DNA of 64,000 bases. It comes from Anaerorhabdus furcosa. GTDB lineage: Bacteria; Bacillota_I; Bacilli_A; Erysipelotrichales; Erysipelotrichaceae. The position numbers and the translations under genes were made by a program. The stretch spans positions 372,001 through 436,000 of the forward strand of contig NZ_FUWY01000002.1 in assembly GCF_900167375.1 (NCBI RefSeq), given 5' to 3'. This document shows, in pieces, positions 9,038 to 18,708 of the stretch (its first letter is position 1; each line of letters begins with the position of its first letter). The notes under the pieces were generated by a model that worked only from the letters and a program-made list of their open reading frames with translations, ran no database searches and was not told the DNA's origin.

Positions 9038-10405
9038 ATGGGGGTATTGTCATTTAATTTCATCGGATTTGTATCCTTTGTATTTATACTGACATGGCTA
9101 ACAAAAGGGGAGATTCGAAAAATCATACTTCTTGTAAGCAATGTATTTTTTGTGATGTCTTTTGGTAATTTGTTTCATTTAAGTTATTTAATATTTATTA
9201 TCATCTATACGTATTATTTTTCAAAGTATTTATTAAAAGTTAAATCAAAGAAAGGGTTAATTCTAGCAATTGTCATTCCAATTCTTGTACTTATTTATTT
9301 CAAATATTTTAATTTCATTAAAATTGATAATTTAGTCATGCCTATTGGGATATCATTCTATACATTTAAAGTAATAAGTCATTTAGTGGATACTTACAAA
9401 AGAAATGATGATATCGATTTTAATTTATTTGACTATTCATTATATGTTAGTTTTTTCCCTTGTTTATCTGCAGGACCAATTCATAGATCATATGATTTCT
9501 TTAATCAGTTAAGCGCTTCAAAATCATTTGACTATAAGACTTTAAAAAATGGTGCTACTTTATGTGCGTTTGGAATGTTTCAAAAAATTGTGATTGCAGA
9601 TTACTTAAATATTGTTGTAAAGAATATTTTGGATAATCCCGAATATACAGGAGTTTATGTTTTATTTGGACTTTTCCTATATTCCTTTCAACTGTATGTG
9701 GATTTTGATGCCTATAGTAATATCGCAATAGGTGTTAGTAATATGCTGGGATTTAATATTAAAAGAAATTTCTATACACCTTACTTATCGGTAACATTGC
9801 AAGAATTCTGGCATAGATGGCATATCTCACTATCAACTTGGATTAGAGATTATATTTACATCCCATTAGGGGGTAATAGAAAAGGGTTGATACGGAAATA
9901 TACGAATATATTTATCGCATTTGGGTTAAGTGGTCTATGGCATGGATCTTCATTTGTTTTCCTATTGTGGGGATTTGGGCATGGATTGGTATTAATTATT
10001 GAGGAAACACTGAAACCTTTGTTTAAAGATTTCCCAATGAATAAATTCACAAAGATTCTAGGAATTGCAACTAATTTCATCATTGTAAGTTTCTTGTGGA
10101 TTTTATTTAGAAATAATTCAATTCAAGAGGTTATGGACATAATTAGTAGACTCATTCAACCAGATTTATTTACATTAGAGTATTTAGGAATGAGTTTAAT
10201 CCAATTCTCTTGGGTTATCATATTAGTTATGATAACAGTTATCACAGATGTATTCAGATACAAGACCAATATGATAACTTGGTTTAACAATAAAGGCTTA
10301 ATATTTAGATGGTGTACCTACGTATGTTTAATCGCAATAGTTATTGTTTTTGGGGTTTATGGTACGGGTTATAATCCAAATGACTTTATTTATATTACAT
10401 TTTAA
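9038..10405 (+). CDS. MBOAT-family O-acyltransferase (AlgI/DltB-like)
   Basis: A 455-residue polytopic membrane protein with the MBOAT signature: P-I-G-I-S-F-Y-T-F near residue 103, F-W-H-R-W-H-I-S-L-S-T-W-I-R-D-Y near 265, and the catalytic histidine in S-G-L-W-H-G near 300. Family knowledge: these enzymes move acyl groups through the membrane to an exported acceptor, with a partner SGNH protein. The partner is probably the product of 7064-8470. The acceptor is likely a glycan of this locus. Confidence 0.92.
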   Translation: MGVLSFNFIGFVSFVFILTWLTKGEIRKIILLVSNVFFVMSFGNLFHLSYLIFIIIYTYYFSKYLLKVKSKKGLILAIVIPILVLIYFKYFNFIKIDNLVMPIGISFYTFKVISHLVDTYKRNDDIDFNLFDYSLYVSFFPCLSAGPIHRSYDFFNQLSASKSFDYKTLKNGATLCAFGMFQKIVIADYLNIVVKNILDNPEYTGVYVLFGLFLYSFQLYVDFDAYSNIAIGVSNMLGFNIKRNFYTPYLSVTLQEFWHRWHISLSTWIRDYIYIPLGGNRKGLIRKYTNIFIAFGLSGLWHGSSFVFLLWGFGHGLVLIIEETLKPLFKDFPMNKFTKILGIATNFIIVSFLWILFRNNSIQEVMDIISRLIQPDLFTLEYLGMSLIQFSWVIILVMITVITDVFRYKTNMITWFNNKGLIFRWCTYVCLIAIVIVFGVYGTGYNPNDFIYITF

Positions 10406-10419
10406 AGGATAGAATATAA

Positions 10420-10447
10420 AAGTGGCTTTCTATAAAAAGCCATTTTT
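10420..10447 (+). terminator. Terminator after MBOAT gene
   Basis: Hairpin TGGCTTT / AAAGCCA followed by T residues; an extended -10 (TTGGTATACT) for the next gene follows at once. Confidence 0.75.
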
Positions 10448-10470
10448 GGTATACTAGACATGGTGATGAT

Positions 10471-11430
10471 ATGTCAAAGAAAGTAAGTATTATTGTACCA
10501 GTATATAACGTAGAGAAGTATTTAGAACGTTGTATCAAGAGTATTGTAGGTCAAACTTATGAAAATACAGAGATTATCTTAGTCAATGATGGCTCTACAG
10601 ATAGTTCCTTACAAATTTGTAAGGGCTATGAAAGTGATTCAAGGGTTATAATAGTAGACAAGATCAACGGTGGTTTAAGTGATGCTAGAAATGCGGGATT
10701 AAACGTAGCTACTGGTGATTATGTCGGTTTTATTGATAGTGATGATTTTATAAAAGAGTCTATGATTGAACAAATGATGATTGCTATCAATCAAGATGAA
10801 TCTGATATCTGTGTGTGTGACATGGAATATCTATATGATGATGGCAAAATTAACTTTGCATCAGGTGGAGATTTTAAATTGTCATCAATCAAAGAAACTC
10901 CTGAGTTAATTAGAATAAACAATAGTGCTTGCAATAAGTTGTTTAAAAAAGAGATGTTCAAAGATGTCAAATTTCCAGTAGGAAAATATTATGAAGATCT
11001 TGCAACAATTCCTATTTTAATTTATAAGGCAAATAAAGTATCAAAAGTAAATGATGCGTTCTATGTTTATTATCAAAGAAGTGGTTCAATTGCACACACA
11101 GCAAATAAAAAAATCTTTGAGATCTATGATGCAATTGATGATTGTATACAATATGTTAAACAACATGGAAATGAAGAAATAATCATTAAAGAACTAAACC
11201 ATTTCTATATTATTCATGGATTAGATTTAACGACATTAAGAATTAAGGACTTTAATGATAAGTCTTTACGTGAAGAGTATTTAATAGAAAATATGAATGA
11301 ACTTCAAAAACGTTATCCACTATGGAAGAAAGATAGTTATTATCTACAAGCTGGACTAAAGAAGAAATTCATCTATTCACTATTAGAAAAAGGGAAAGTG
11401 AGAACAGTATTAAAGCTTTATGACAAATAA
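10471..11430 (+). CDS. GT2 glycosyltransferase (GT-A fold)
   Basis: A 319-residue family 2 glycosyltransferase: S-I-I-V-P-V-Y-N-V at the N-terminus, N-D-G-S-T-D-S, G-G-L-S-D-A-R-N-A-G near residue 70, and the D-S-D-D metal motif near 90. There is no membrane helix, so it acts in the cytoplasm on lipid-linked intermediates. A TATACT box at 10450 after the preceding terminator gives it its own promoter. It resembles the GT2 proteins at 28382 and 30401. Donor and acceptor cannot be named from sequence. Confidence 0.9.
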   Translation: MSKKVSIIVPVYNVEKYLERCIKSIVGQTYENTEIILVNDGSTDSSLQICKGYESDSRVIIVDKINGGLSDARNAGLNVATGDYVGFIDSDDFIKESMIEQMMIAINQDESDICVCDMEYLYDDGKINFASGGDFKLSSIKETPELIRINNSACNKLFKKEMFKDVKFPVGKYYEDLATIPILIYKANKVSKVNDAFYVYYQRSGSIAHTANKKIFEIYDAIDDCIQYVKQHGNEEIIIKELNHFYIIHGLDLTTLRIKDFNDKSLREEYLIENMNELQKRYPLWKKDSYYLQAGLKKKFIYSLLEKGKVRTVLKLYDK

Positions 11431-12577
11431 AACAAAAATACTATTTGTAAATGACGAAATGGAAATGGGAGGAGTTGCCCGTGTTTTAAATACACTCATG
11501 GCAAACCTAGATACTAATAAATATGATATTTCGTGTCTTATTTTGCACAAAACAGGTATGTTAGTATCAGAAATTCCAAGTCATGTCCATGTGATAGAGG
11601 GTACTCCATTTTTTAATACAATTGATAGACCATTGATTGATATTTTAAACAGGATGGATCTAAAAGCATTAGCGAGTAAGTTAAGACTCTTGTTTTATAT
11701 GAAAACAGGATTAATAAAGAAAAGAATTTTGCATGAAAGAAAAAAACTTATTAAAGAAAGATATGATGTAGAATTAGCAGCAAAAGAAGGATTCTGTACG
11801 ATTTTTACTGCTTATGGCGATAGTAAGAAGAAAATGAACTGGGTATTAACAGATTATAAACAAAATAACTATTCCAAAAACCACATGAAATTAGTTGTTA
11901 AAGCATTACAAAGAATTGATATGAATATTGCGGATTCTGAAGATGTACTAGAATCATTTAAAGAAGTATTTGGAATTACAAGAGGAGTCACAATTCATAA
12001 CCTAATGGATGTAGAGAAAGTCAAAAATGGTGTAGAATCCGCATATAATGAATCCGTGGTACAGCCAGGAATCAATGTGATTGCAGTTGCTCGATTTCAT
12101 CCTCAAAAAAGTTTAGAAAGATTATTATATGCCCATAAAGCTGCAATTGATAAAGGTATCGAACATAACTTATATCTTATTGGTGGAGGAGAAACTGAAC
12201 CACAATTACGACAAATAGTTAAAGAAAATAATCTAAATAGAGTATTTTTCTTAGGATATAAACAAAATCCTTATGCCTATATTGCTAAATGTGATTTGTT
12301 TGTATTATCAAGTTTATATGAAGGGTTTGCAACCATTATCAATGAAAGTTTGATTGCAGGAACCCCAGTATTAACTACTAGGGTAGGTGGAGTTAGCGAC
12401 CAAATCACTGATTCGAATCAAGGTTGGATTGTAGAGAATACTCAAGAAGCATTAAAGGCAGGATATATTCTTGCTTTAAGTAAACCCGAAAAATTAAAAG
12501 AAATGAAAGATTCACTAGAATCTTACAAATACCCAAATGATAAAATATTGAAGCAATTTGAAGAGGTATTTAAATGA
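11420..12577 (+). CDS. GT4-family glycosyltransferase (GT-B fold)
   Basis: A 385-residue protein with an N-terminal G-G-V-A-R-V-L acceptor-domain loop and a C-terminal Rossmann domain. A family 4 E-x7-E motif lies in S-L-Y-E-G-F-A-T-I-I-N-E-S near residue 305, followed by G-T-P-V-L-T-T. It overlaps the preceding GT2 gene by 11 bases and the next gene by 4, so it is part of one operon. It probably adds a sugar to a lipid-linked oligosaccharide; the sugar is unknown. Confidence 0.9.
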   Translation: MTNKTKILFVNDEMEMGGVARVLNTLMANLDTNKYDISCLILHKTGMLVSEIPSHVHVIEGTPFFNTIDRPLIDILNRMDLKALASKLRLLFYMKTGLIKKRILHERKKLIKERYDVELAAKEGFCTIFTAYGDSKKKMNWVLTDYKQNNYSKNHMKLVVKALQRIDMNIADSEDVLESFKEVFGITRGVTIHNLMDVEKVKNGVESAYNESVVQPGINVIAVARFHPQKSLERLLYAHKAAIDKGIEHNLYLIGGGETEPQLRQIVKENNLNRVFFLGYKQNPYAYIAKCDLFVLSSLYEGFATIINESLIAGTPVLTTRVGGVSDQITDSNQGWIVENTQEALKAGYILALSKPEKLKEMKDSLESYKYPNDKILKQFEEVFK

Positions 12578-14085
12578 AATGGATAAAAGACCATAAAAGT
12601 GAACTTATCATCGGGGGAGCTGTTTTATTTGTACTCTTATTTTTTGCACTTATTACTAAAATGACTCCACTTGCTGGTGATGATTGGGGATATGCTGTTC
12701 AAGGAATGGAAGCTAACCCTTTTACAAAGGCATGGGAATTTTACTTTACATGGTCTGGACGATTCTTTAGTGAGTTGTGGGGATTTGTAGTTGCACCAAG
12801 AAAATGGTTATGGAATATTTTAAATCCTGCATTATTTGCATTAATTACATTTTGTATCATCAAACTCACTTATAAGAAAAATAACCTAGTGTTACTAATT
12901 ATTCTAGTCTTATCAATACTATTTAGTGTTGATAACACATTAAGAATTGAAACATATACATGGATCATGGGAACGACGTATGTTGTTCCGCTAGCACTGT
13001 TACTAATGTATCTAGTGCTTATTAAACCAATTGTATTTGGTGAAAAGAAAATGTCGAATTTGATTCTTGGAATTTCAATAGGTTTAAATTTTTATATTGG
13101 ACTATGCATGGAAAATGCAACAGCTATCTTAGTTCTAGGTAATCTTCTTATTGCCATTTATTGTTGGTTTAATAACAAAGATTACTTTAAAAAGTCTTTA
13201 CTATTACTGGGTGTTAGCATAATAAGTTTAATCTTAATTCGAGTATCACCTGGAGCAACATTTAGGTTAGCACGAGATAATCAAGAATGGATTCAACTGG
13301 GGTTGTTTAATCAGATTGGTAGTAACTGGGTAGCATTCTTGCAAAGAACATTCATCTATAATCGCTATATGATGATGATATTGAGTATAACAATGATATT
13401 GGGACTTCTATCATTTAATAAGTCAAAGAAGTGGTCAATATCAACGATAATCATGTTAATTATGCACGGTTTATGCTTTGTTTTAACATTTGTTCCTACA
13501 TTATATGATAAAACGAATCTTAACTTCTTACTTGTATTTTATGATGTTGAATTTACATCTACTGCACTTCTATTTTGTAGTATATTTTACCTAGCGTATG
13601 TTGGCATACTATTCTGGCAAATGGTTGTTACACTGGATTTAAAACAAAGATTAGAAGGAAGTTTTTACCTTATGCTTGCGGGTACTGCCAATATTGCGAT
13701 GCTACTATCACCTATATTTGGTGCTAGATCAAGTATCTATACAGTATTCTTTATCATCGTATTAATTGCATTCATGATAGCAAACATTGAAATTAATCAA
13801 TATATCCAATTTGGACTAGTAGTTTTATTTGCAGCATTTATTATGATAAAATGTAGAAGTCTTTTTGAACAATATAAAATTGTGCAATCAGTTCAAAATG
13901 AAAGAAACTCAATAATTGAGTATTATCGTGTTAATCAAGATGAAAAAGAAGCCTGGATTCCTAGGATGCCTACAGGATTTATTCATTCTGCAGACATTGA
14001 AGAGGGCGATGATTACCACATGGAAGTATTTAAAGAATATTATGGATTAAATCCCGATGTTAAATTAGTGTTCTTCAAAAAATAA
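12574..14085 (+). CDS. Polytopic membrane protein, DUF6056-like
   Basis: A 503-residue protein with about 11 membrane helices. After helix 1 comes the acidic extracellular motif A-G-D-D-W-G-Y followed by a W-S-G-R-F-F stretch, as in DUF6056 proteins. The loop-1 aspartates and topology suggest a GT-C-type glycosyltransferase acting outside the membrane, but no activity is known to me for this family. It overlaps the GT4 gene by four bases (ATGA) and precedes the polymerase/ligase-like gene. Confidence 0.68.
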   Translation: MKWIKDHKSELIIGGAVLFVLLFFALITKMTPLAGDDWGYAVQGMEANPFTKAWEFYFTWSGRFFSELWGFVVAPRKWLWNILNPALFALITFCIIKLTYKKNNLVLLIILVLSILFSVDNTLRIETYTWIMGTTYVVPLALLLMYLVLIKPIVFGEKKMSNLILGISIGLNFYIGLCMENATAILVLGNLLIAIYCWFNNKDYFKKSLLLLGVSIISLILIRVSPGATFRLARDNQEWIQLGLFNQIGSNWVAFLQRTFIYNRYMMMILSITMILGLLSFNKSKKWSISTIIMLIMHGLCFVLTFVPTLYDKTNLNFLLVFYDVEFTSTALLFCSIFYLAYVGILFWQMVVTLDLKQRLEGSFYLMLAGTANIAMLLSPIFGARSSIYTVFFIIVLIAFMIANIEINQYIQFGLVVLFAAFIMIKCRSLFEQYKIVQSVQNERNSIIEYYRVNQDEKEAWIPRMPTGFIHSADIEEGDDYHMEVFKEYYGLNPDVKLVFFKK

Positions 14086-14096
14086 AGGAGTTTTGC

Positions 14097-15668
14097 ATGA
14101 AAAAACTATTCAATGAAAAAAACTTATCAATCGCAATCATCTTATTAATAGCACTTCAACCTATTATTGACATGGATTATTTAGCGTACGAATTTTTAGA
14201 TCAATTTGGTTTACCACGTTTATCGACAATTATAAGATTTTTAATAATCCCAGGTTTAATCCTATGGACATTCTTTCTTAAAGAAAAGAACAAAAAGAAA
14301 GTTATTACTGTTGTTTTAATCTATGGTGCATTGCTAGGTGGGTACTTTGTTCTCCATTGTATGTCTGCATCTCAAGCATACAATATCATGGGTTTTACAA
14401 CCAACTTTAAATTTAGTTGGTATCAAGAACTTATTTATATTTTGACACTAATTCTTCCTTTTGGAATTACCTATTGTGTTTACAATATGAACTTTAGTGA
14501 AACTGTAATTAAGAAAATCGTTTACTTCTTATCAAGTATCATTTCAATTCCAATATTTTTAGGAGATTTATTTGTATTTGGAAAAAGTACTTACTTTGGG
14601 TATACAGTAGCAAACTTCTTTACATGGTTTACTGGGATTTATGAACAATATCATCCTCGCGAATTAGCGAGTAAATTCTTCTTCAATGAAGGGAATACAA
14701 TTGGTATCTTATTATTCATGATTCTACCACTAATGTATTATTTCTTTACAAAAGAAAATAACAAAAAAACTAAAATCATGGTGGGAGTTTTAATTGGTAT
14801 TCAAAGTTTATCGATGCAAATACTTGCAACACGTGTTGCAACTTATGGAGCGATTATTATTCCTATCATCTTCTTAGTATTATATTTATTTGATGCACTC
14901 ATCATGAAGAATCAAAAAATAATGAAAAATGTTGTGATATTGTGCATTTGTTTTGCAGGATTATTTGGAGCGATTCTCGACTTTACACCAGCAGTTCAAA
15001 ATCAAAAGGTTGATGCTGAAAATACAGTTGCTTTGATAGATAACGGAGCGGTTCATGAAGGTAAAAAAGGCTTAAAAGGAGGAGTAGGCTTGGTTCCTGG
15101 TTCTACTGAATTTAATAATTTCTATATTCATATGTTTAGAGAGTATGGAATTAATGCAAAATATATTTCTTCTGTTCCATCAATGTATTATATTGATTGG
15201 TATAATTATAATTATGATCCAAAATTTTGGGTTGATGTAACTTTTATGGATGTATATGATCGAGTTAATGGGCGTCAAATACAAACAATATTCATGAATT
15301 ATAAACTTGATAAATTAAATACATATCAAAAAATAATGGGAGCAGGGTACTCGACTTTCATGAATGGATCTATTATTCTTGAACAAGACTTTAAACAGCA
15401 ATGGATGACACTAGGACCTATTGGTTCATTTCTTACTATATTTCCTTGGATTGCAAGTTTACTAGTTGGTGCATTCTTAGTAGTTAAGAAATGGAAACAG
15501 CTGTTTAAACTGGATATTTTTGTTTATGCGATGTCATTTGTTGCAGCATTAGGTACTGCGTATATGAGTGGGCATACATTAGATCAATTTATTTCTACTA
15601 CCTTTATGGCACTGTTATTAGGAACATTGTTCTGTAAAATTAAAGAAGCATATGATAAGAAGAATTAG
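14097..15668 (+). CDS. O-antigen polymerase/ligase-like membrane protein
   Basis: A 523-residue protein with about 12 helices. A large external loop between residues ~300 and 430 lies before the last helices, a layout shared by Wzy polymerases and WaaL-type O-antigen ligases. Conserved arginines (E-L-A-S-K-F region and L-A-T-R-V-A-T-Y) precede that loop. It is the only polymerase-like gene in the glycan locus and probably polymerises the repeat unit. A terminator follows. Confidence 0.75.
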   Translation: MKKLFNEKNLSIAIILLIALQPIIDMDYLAYEFLDQFGLPRLSTIIRFLIIPGLILWTFFLKEKNKKKVITVVLIYGALLGGYFVLHCMSASQAYNIMGFTTNFKFSWYQELIYILTLILPFGITYCVYNMNFSETVIKKIVYFLSSIISIPIFLGDLFVFGKSTYFGYTVANFFTWFTGIYEQYHPRELASKFFFNEGNTIGILLFMILPLMYYFFTKENNKKTKIMVGVLIGIQSLSMQILATRVATYGAIIIPIIFLVLYLFDALIMKNQKIMKNVVILCICFAGLFGAILDFTPAVQNQKVDAENTVALIDNGAVHEGKKGLKGGVGLVPGSTEFNNFYIHMFREYGINAKYISSVPSMYYIDWYNYNYDPKFWVDVTFMDVYDRVNGRQIQTIFMNYKLDKLNTYQKIMGAGYSTFMNGSIILEQDFKQQWMTLGPIGSFLTIFPWIASLLVGAFLVVKKWKQLFKLDIFVYAMSFVAALGTAYMSGHTLDQFISTTFMALLLGTLFCKIKEAYDKKN

Positions 15669-15692
15669 TTCATTTGAACTAGTTCTTTTTTG
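15660..15692 (+). terminator. Terminator after polymerase-like gene
   Basis: Hairpin TAGTTC / GAACTA with longer flanking pairing, followed by six T residues. A TATAAT box at 15706 starts the next transcript. Confidence 0.75.
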
Positions 15693-15737
15693 TAGTAAAA
15701 TCGGCTATAATAATGAAGGAAAAGTTAGGAGAATCAT

Positions 15738-16709
15738 ATGAAACCAACAGTTAGTGTTATTGTGCCTGTATATAATGTAGAAAAACATTTACCTAAATGT
15801 CTAGATTCTTTAGTGAATCAAACACTTGAAAATATGGAAATTATTGTTGTTAATGATAGTTCTCCTGATAATAGCCAAGCGATTATCGATAAGTATGTAG
15901 AAAATTACCCACAAGTGAAGTCTTTTGTTAAACCTAATGGGGGCATAGCTGATGTAAGAAATTTTGGATTATCCAAAGTTACAGGAGAATATATTGGGTT
16001 TTTAGACAGTGATGATTATACAACCCTTGATATGTATGAAAAGATGTATAAAAAAGCGAAAGAGGATGATGCTGAAGTCGTTGTTAGTAATTTCAATTGG
16101 GTATCAAGCAAAGAAACAAAACTTCAAAAAGAAGGCCCCTATCAAGGTGGTAAGGAAATGATGGTTCATTTGTTTGCGACATTGTGGAATAAAATTTATA
16201 AGACTGATTTTATTAAAAATACTGGCATTCAATTTCCTACAGGAAATAGATATGAAGATGCATGTTTTCTATATTGTTTGTCACCCAATGTAACTCGTAT
16301 TTCTTTTGTTGATGAAGCTTTTGTATCTTATGTTCAACATGGAGCGAGTATTACACACACAAACAATAGCCAAGTAAAAAATATGATTACTGTGTTTCAT
16401 ATTATCGTAGATTATTTCAAGAAAAATAATTTTTATGATGAGTATTACAGTGAACTGGAATATTTGCATATTAAATTTTTCTTGGGAAATAGTTTTTTGA
16501 GAAGTTCACAAATCAGTGATAAACAAGACCGTAAAGATACAATTCAATTGGGTTGGAATTTATTAAATGCAGAATTTCCAAATTGGAAAACAAATCATTA
16601 TCTCAAAGATTTGGGTGGTATGAAAAACAAATATTTTAAAACAGTAAGTAATTGGAATATTAATTTATATGCGTGGATATTCCATCATTTTAAAAAGTTT
16701 GAGGTATAA
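15738..16709 (+). CDS. GT2 glycosyltransferase
   Basis: A 323-residue family 2 enzyme with V-I-V-P-V-Y-N-V, N-D-S-S-P-D-N, G-G-I-A-D-V-R-N-F-G and a D-S-D-D-Y metal motif near residue 93. It is most like the GT2 encoded at 30401, which shares the C-terminal pattern F-P-N-W-K-x-N. No membrane helices are present. Its donor and acceptor are unknown. The ribosome site is AGGAG nine bases before the start. Confidence 0.9.
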   Translation: MKPTVSVIVPVYNVEKHLPKCLDSLVNQTLENMEIIVVNDSSPDNSQAIIDKYVENYPQVKSFVKPNGGIADVRNFGLSKVTGEYIGFLDSDDYTTLDMYEKMYKKAKEDDAEVVVSNFNWVSSKETKLQKEGPYQGGKEMMVHLFATLWNKIYKTDFIKNTGIQFPTGNRYEDACFLYCLSPNVTRISFVDEAFVSYVQHGASITHTNNSQVKNMITVFHIIVDYFKKNNFYDEYYSELEYLHIKFFLGNSFLRSSQISDKQDRKDTIQLGWNLLNAEFPNWKTNHYLKDLGGMKNKYFKTVSNWNINLYAWIFHHFKKFEV

Positions 16710-16808
16710 GAATGTTTATAAAAGATAACATGAAAATAATTATGATTATTGTGATGTTATATCAGTTATTTTCTAAAATAAAAAAGAGAAAGTTGCAGGT
16801 GATTCATA

Positions 16809-18587
16809 ATGGATAAAATACTATTTGGATCTATATATTTCTTTATTTTGATTGGTCTAAGTTTAGTGGTATTCAAAGAGAAAAGAATACAGGAAATCAT
16901 TATTAAGAATAAGTATAAAATCTTAGCTTTTATTTTAATAAATGTTGTACTCATTACCTTGATTAGCTATTTTCATTTATCTAAAGAATCATTTATTCCT
17001 TCTTGGGATTTTGGAGGATTTTATCGAAGAGCTCTTGAATTTACAGATAAGTTAGATTTTTCTTTGCAAGATGCAGCAAAGAGCTTATATGAGTCTATAA
17101 ATATTGATGAGTATAATTACGTTGCGGAGTGGTACCTGTATTTGCCAATGAAAATATTGGGTAATAGTTATCTTAGATTTATAATTTGTATGATAAATGT
17201 TTTTCTTATTCCGAGTAACACATTACTGTATATACTATATTTAAAAATTTCTGATGAATTTAAAAACAAATGGTTAGATATTATAGTTGGACTATTCATT
17301 ATTTTCTTTTCTGCAAACATGTACCCATTGATTCATGGGTATATTGGAAGCTCAGGATTGTTTTATATAGTATTTATTTTGTTTTTTGTCTTTTTGGGAA
17401 AGTTCAACAAAGTTAATATTCCCTTCTCAATATTAACGGGAATTTTATTGTTAATACTATTAGTTACAAGAAGATGGTATGCATATTGGATTGTAGGTTT
17501 CTTTGTGGCAACAGTAGTAGCAACTCTAGCAATAAAAGATAATTGGAAAAATTTTAAAAATATCATCATAAATTGTTTTGTCAGTGGATCTGTTGCACTA
17601 AGTTTGCTGTTGATTTTCTTCTTTCCTTTAGTTCAAACAATAACCACATATAATTATAGCGAAGCTTATTCAGTTATGAAAGTAACCGGCATATTTGAAA
17701 TAATTATTAATTTCATAAAAGTTTATGGAGTAGTTAATGTTGTTTTAATGGGATTGGGCATATTTGCTTCAGTGAAATTTAAATATCTTAGGAGTTTTGT
17801 TATATTTTTAGTTACTCAAATAGTAGTTAGTATTGTACTATTTAATCAAGTTCAGCGCTTTGGATCTCATCATTACTACATTATAAATACTATGTGCCTA
17901 CTTTTGATAATAATTGGAATCTTGTTCATTACGGAGTTATTAAGCAAAAAGATAAGATTATTTATTATAACTCCTATAATAGTTTTATTAGTTATTAATA
18001 GTTTGCAAACAACAGTATTAAGCAATAAAAAGTTTGAACCTTTATTTACAGTTACAAATTGGATGTATGGGCGAATGTATCCAGTTGTACGTATCACTGA
18101 AAATAAAGAAGGAATAATTGACTTAATAAACTATATTAATGCTAATACTAAAGAATTTGATTATACGTATGCAATAGCAAGTTCGGTTGAGTTTAATGAA
18201 GATCATTTGAGGAATGCTTTACTACCTAATGATTTGGAAGGATTACATAATCTAATGACTACAAGAGTATACGATTTGCGAGATTACCTGCCAAATAATT
18301 TCTTTTACAACCGCTATGTGATTGTAACTGATCCTGTACAGTTACAATTTGATGAGAGCCAGCAAAGAGTAATATCTGTATTAGGTGATTTTATGTTAAA
18401 CTATCCTGACATTGATAAATACTATCGTTTAATAAAAGAAATAAAAATAAATAATGGTTTCAATGTTAAATTATTCGAAAGAATAGATAATGTACCAAAC
18501 TCAGTTAGACAAGAAATAAGTGATATATTAAAATCTTACTATCCAAATGAACCAAAGATGTATGAGTTTGAAATGTTACCTGAATAA
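16809..18587 (+). CDS. Polytopic membrane protein, probable GT-C glycosyltransferase
   Basis: A 592-residue protein with about 12 hydrophobic segments in the first ~400 residues and a soluble extracellular C-terminal region. After helix 2 the motif P-S-W-D-F-G-G-F-Y-R-R-A carries an aspartate where GT-C enzymes keep their loop-1 catalytic acid. I do not recognise a named family. The gene lies between GT2 genes in the glycan locus, which supports a role in adding a sugar on the outer face. No other role is evident. Confidence 0.65.
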   Translation: MDKILFGSIYFFILIGLSLVVFKEKRIQEIIIKNKYKILAFILINVVLITLISYFHLSKESFIPSWDFGGFYRRALEFTDKLDFSLQDAAKSLYESINIDEYNYVAEWYLYLPMKILGNSYLRFIICMINVFLIPSNTLLYILYLKISDEFKNKWLDIIVGLFIIFFSANMYPLIHGYIGSSGLFYIVFILFFVFLGKFNKVNIPFSILTGILLLILLVTRRWYAYWIVGFFVATVVATLAIKDNWKNFKNIIINCFVSGSVALSLLLIFFFPLVQTITTYNYSEAYSVMKVTGIFEIIINFIKVYGVVNVVLMGLGIFASVKFKYLRSFVIFLVTQIVVSIVLFNQVQRFGSHHYYIINTMCLLLIIIGILFITELLSKKIRLFIITPIIVLLVINSLQTTVLSNKKFEPLFTVTNWMYGRMYPVVRITENKEGIIDLINYINANTKEFDYTYAIASSVEFNEDHLRNALLPNDLEGLHNLMTTRVYDLRDYLPNNFFYNRYVIVTDPVQLQFDESQQRVISVLGDFMLNYPDIDKYYRLIKEIKINNGFNVKLFERIDNVPNSVRQEISDILKSYYPNEPKMYEFEMLPE

Positions 18588-18604
18588 ATATGTGAAAATA
18601 TGTG

Positions 18605-18645
18605 AAAAGCAAATCTTTAGATTTCCTAAAGAAATGCTTTTTTTA
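18605..18645 (+). terminator. Terminator after GT-C-like gene
   Basis: Imperfect hairpin built on AAGCA and CTTTAG / CTAAAG and TGCTT, followed by seven T residues. Confidence 0.7.
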
Positions 18646-18708
18646 ATAGAGTAGGTTGTACTTTTGTTTTCATATATCGTATAATTATAGGGCTATGGAG
18701 GGAAGTTT

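Noticed and set aside
16713-16816. Small frame between the GT2 and GT-C-like genes
   Set aside because: The frame from the best-placed start stops after ten codons, and no alternative has a ribosome site or recognisable content.
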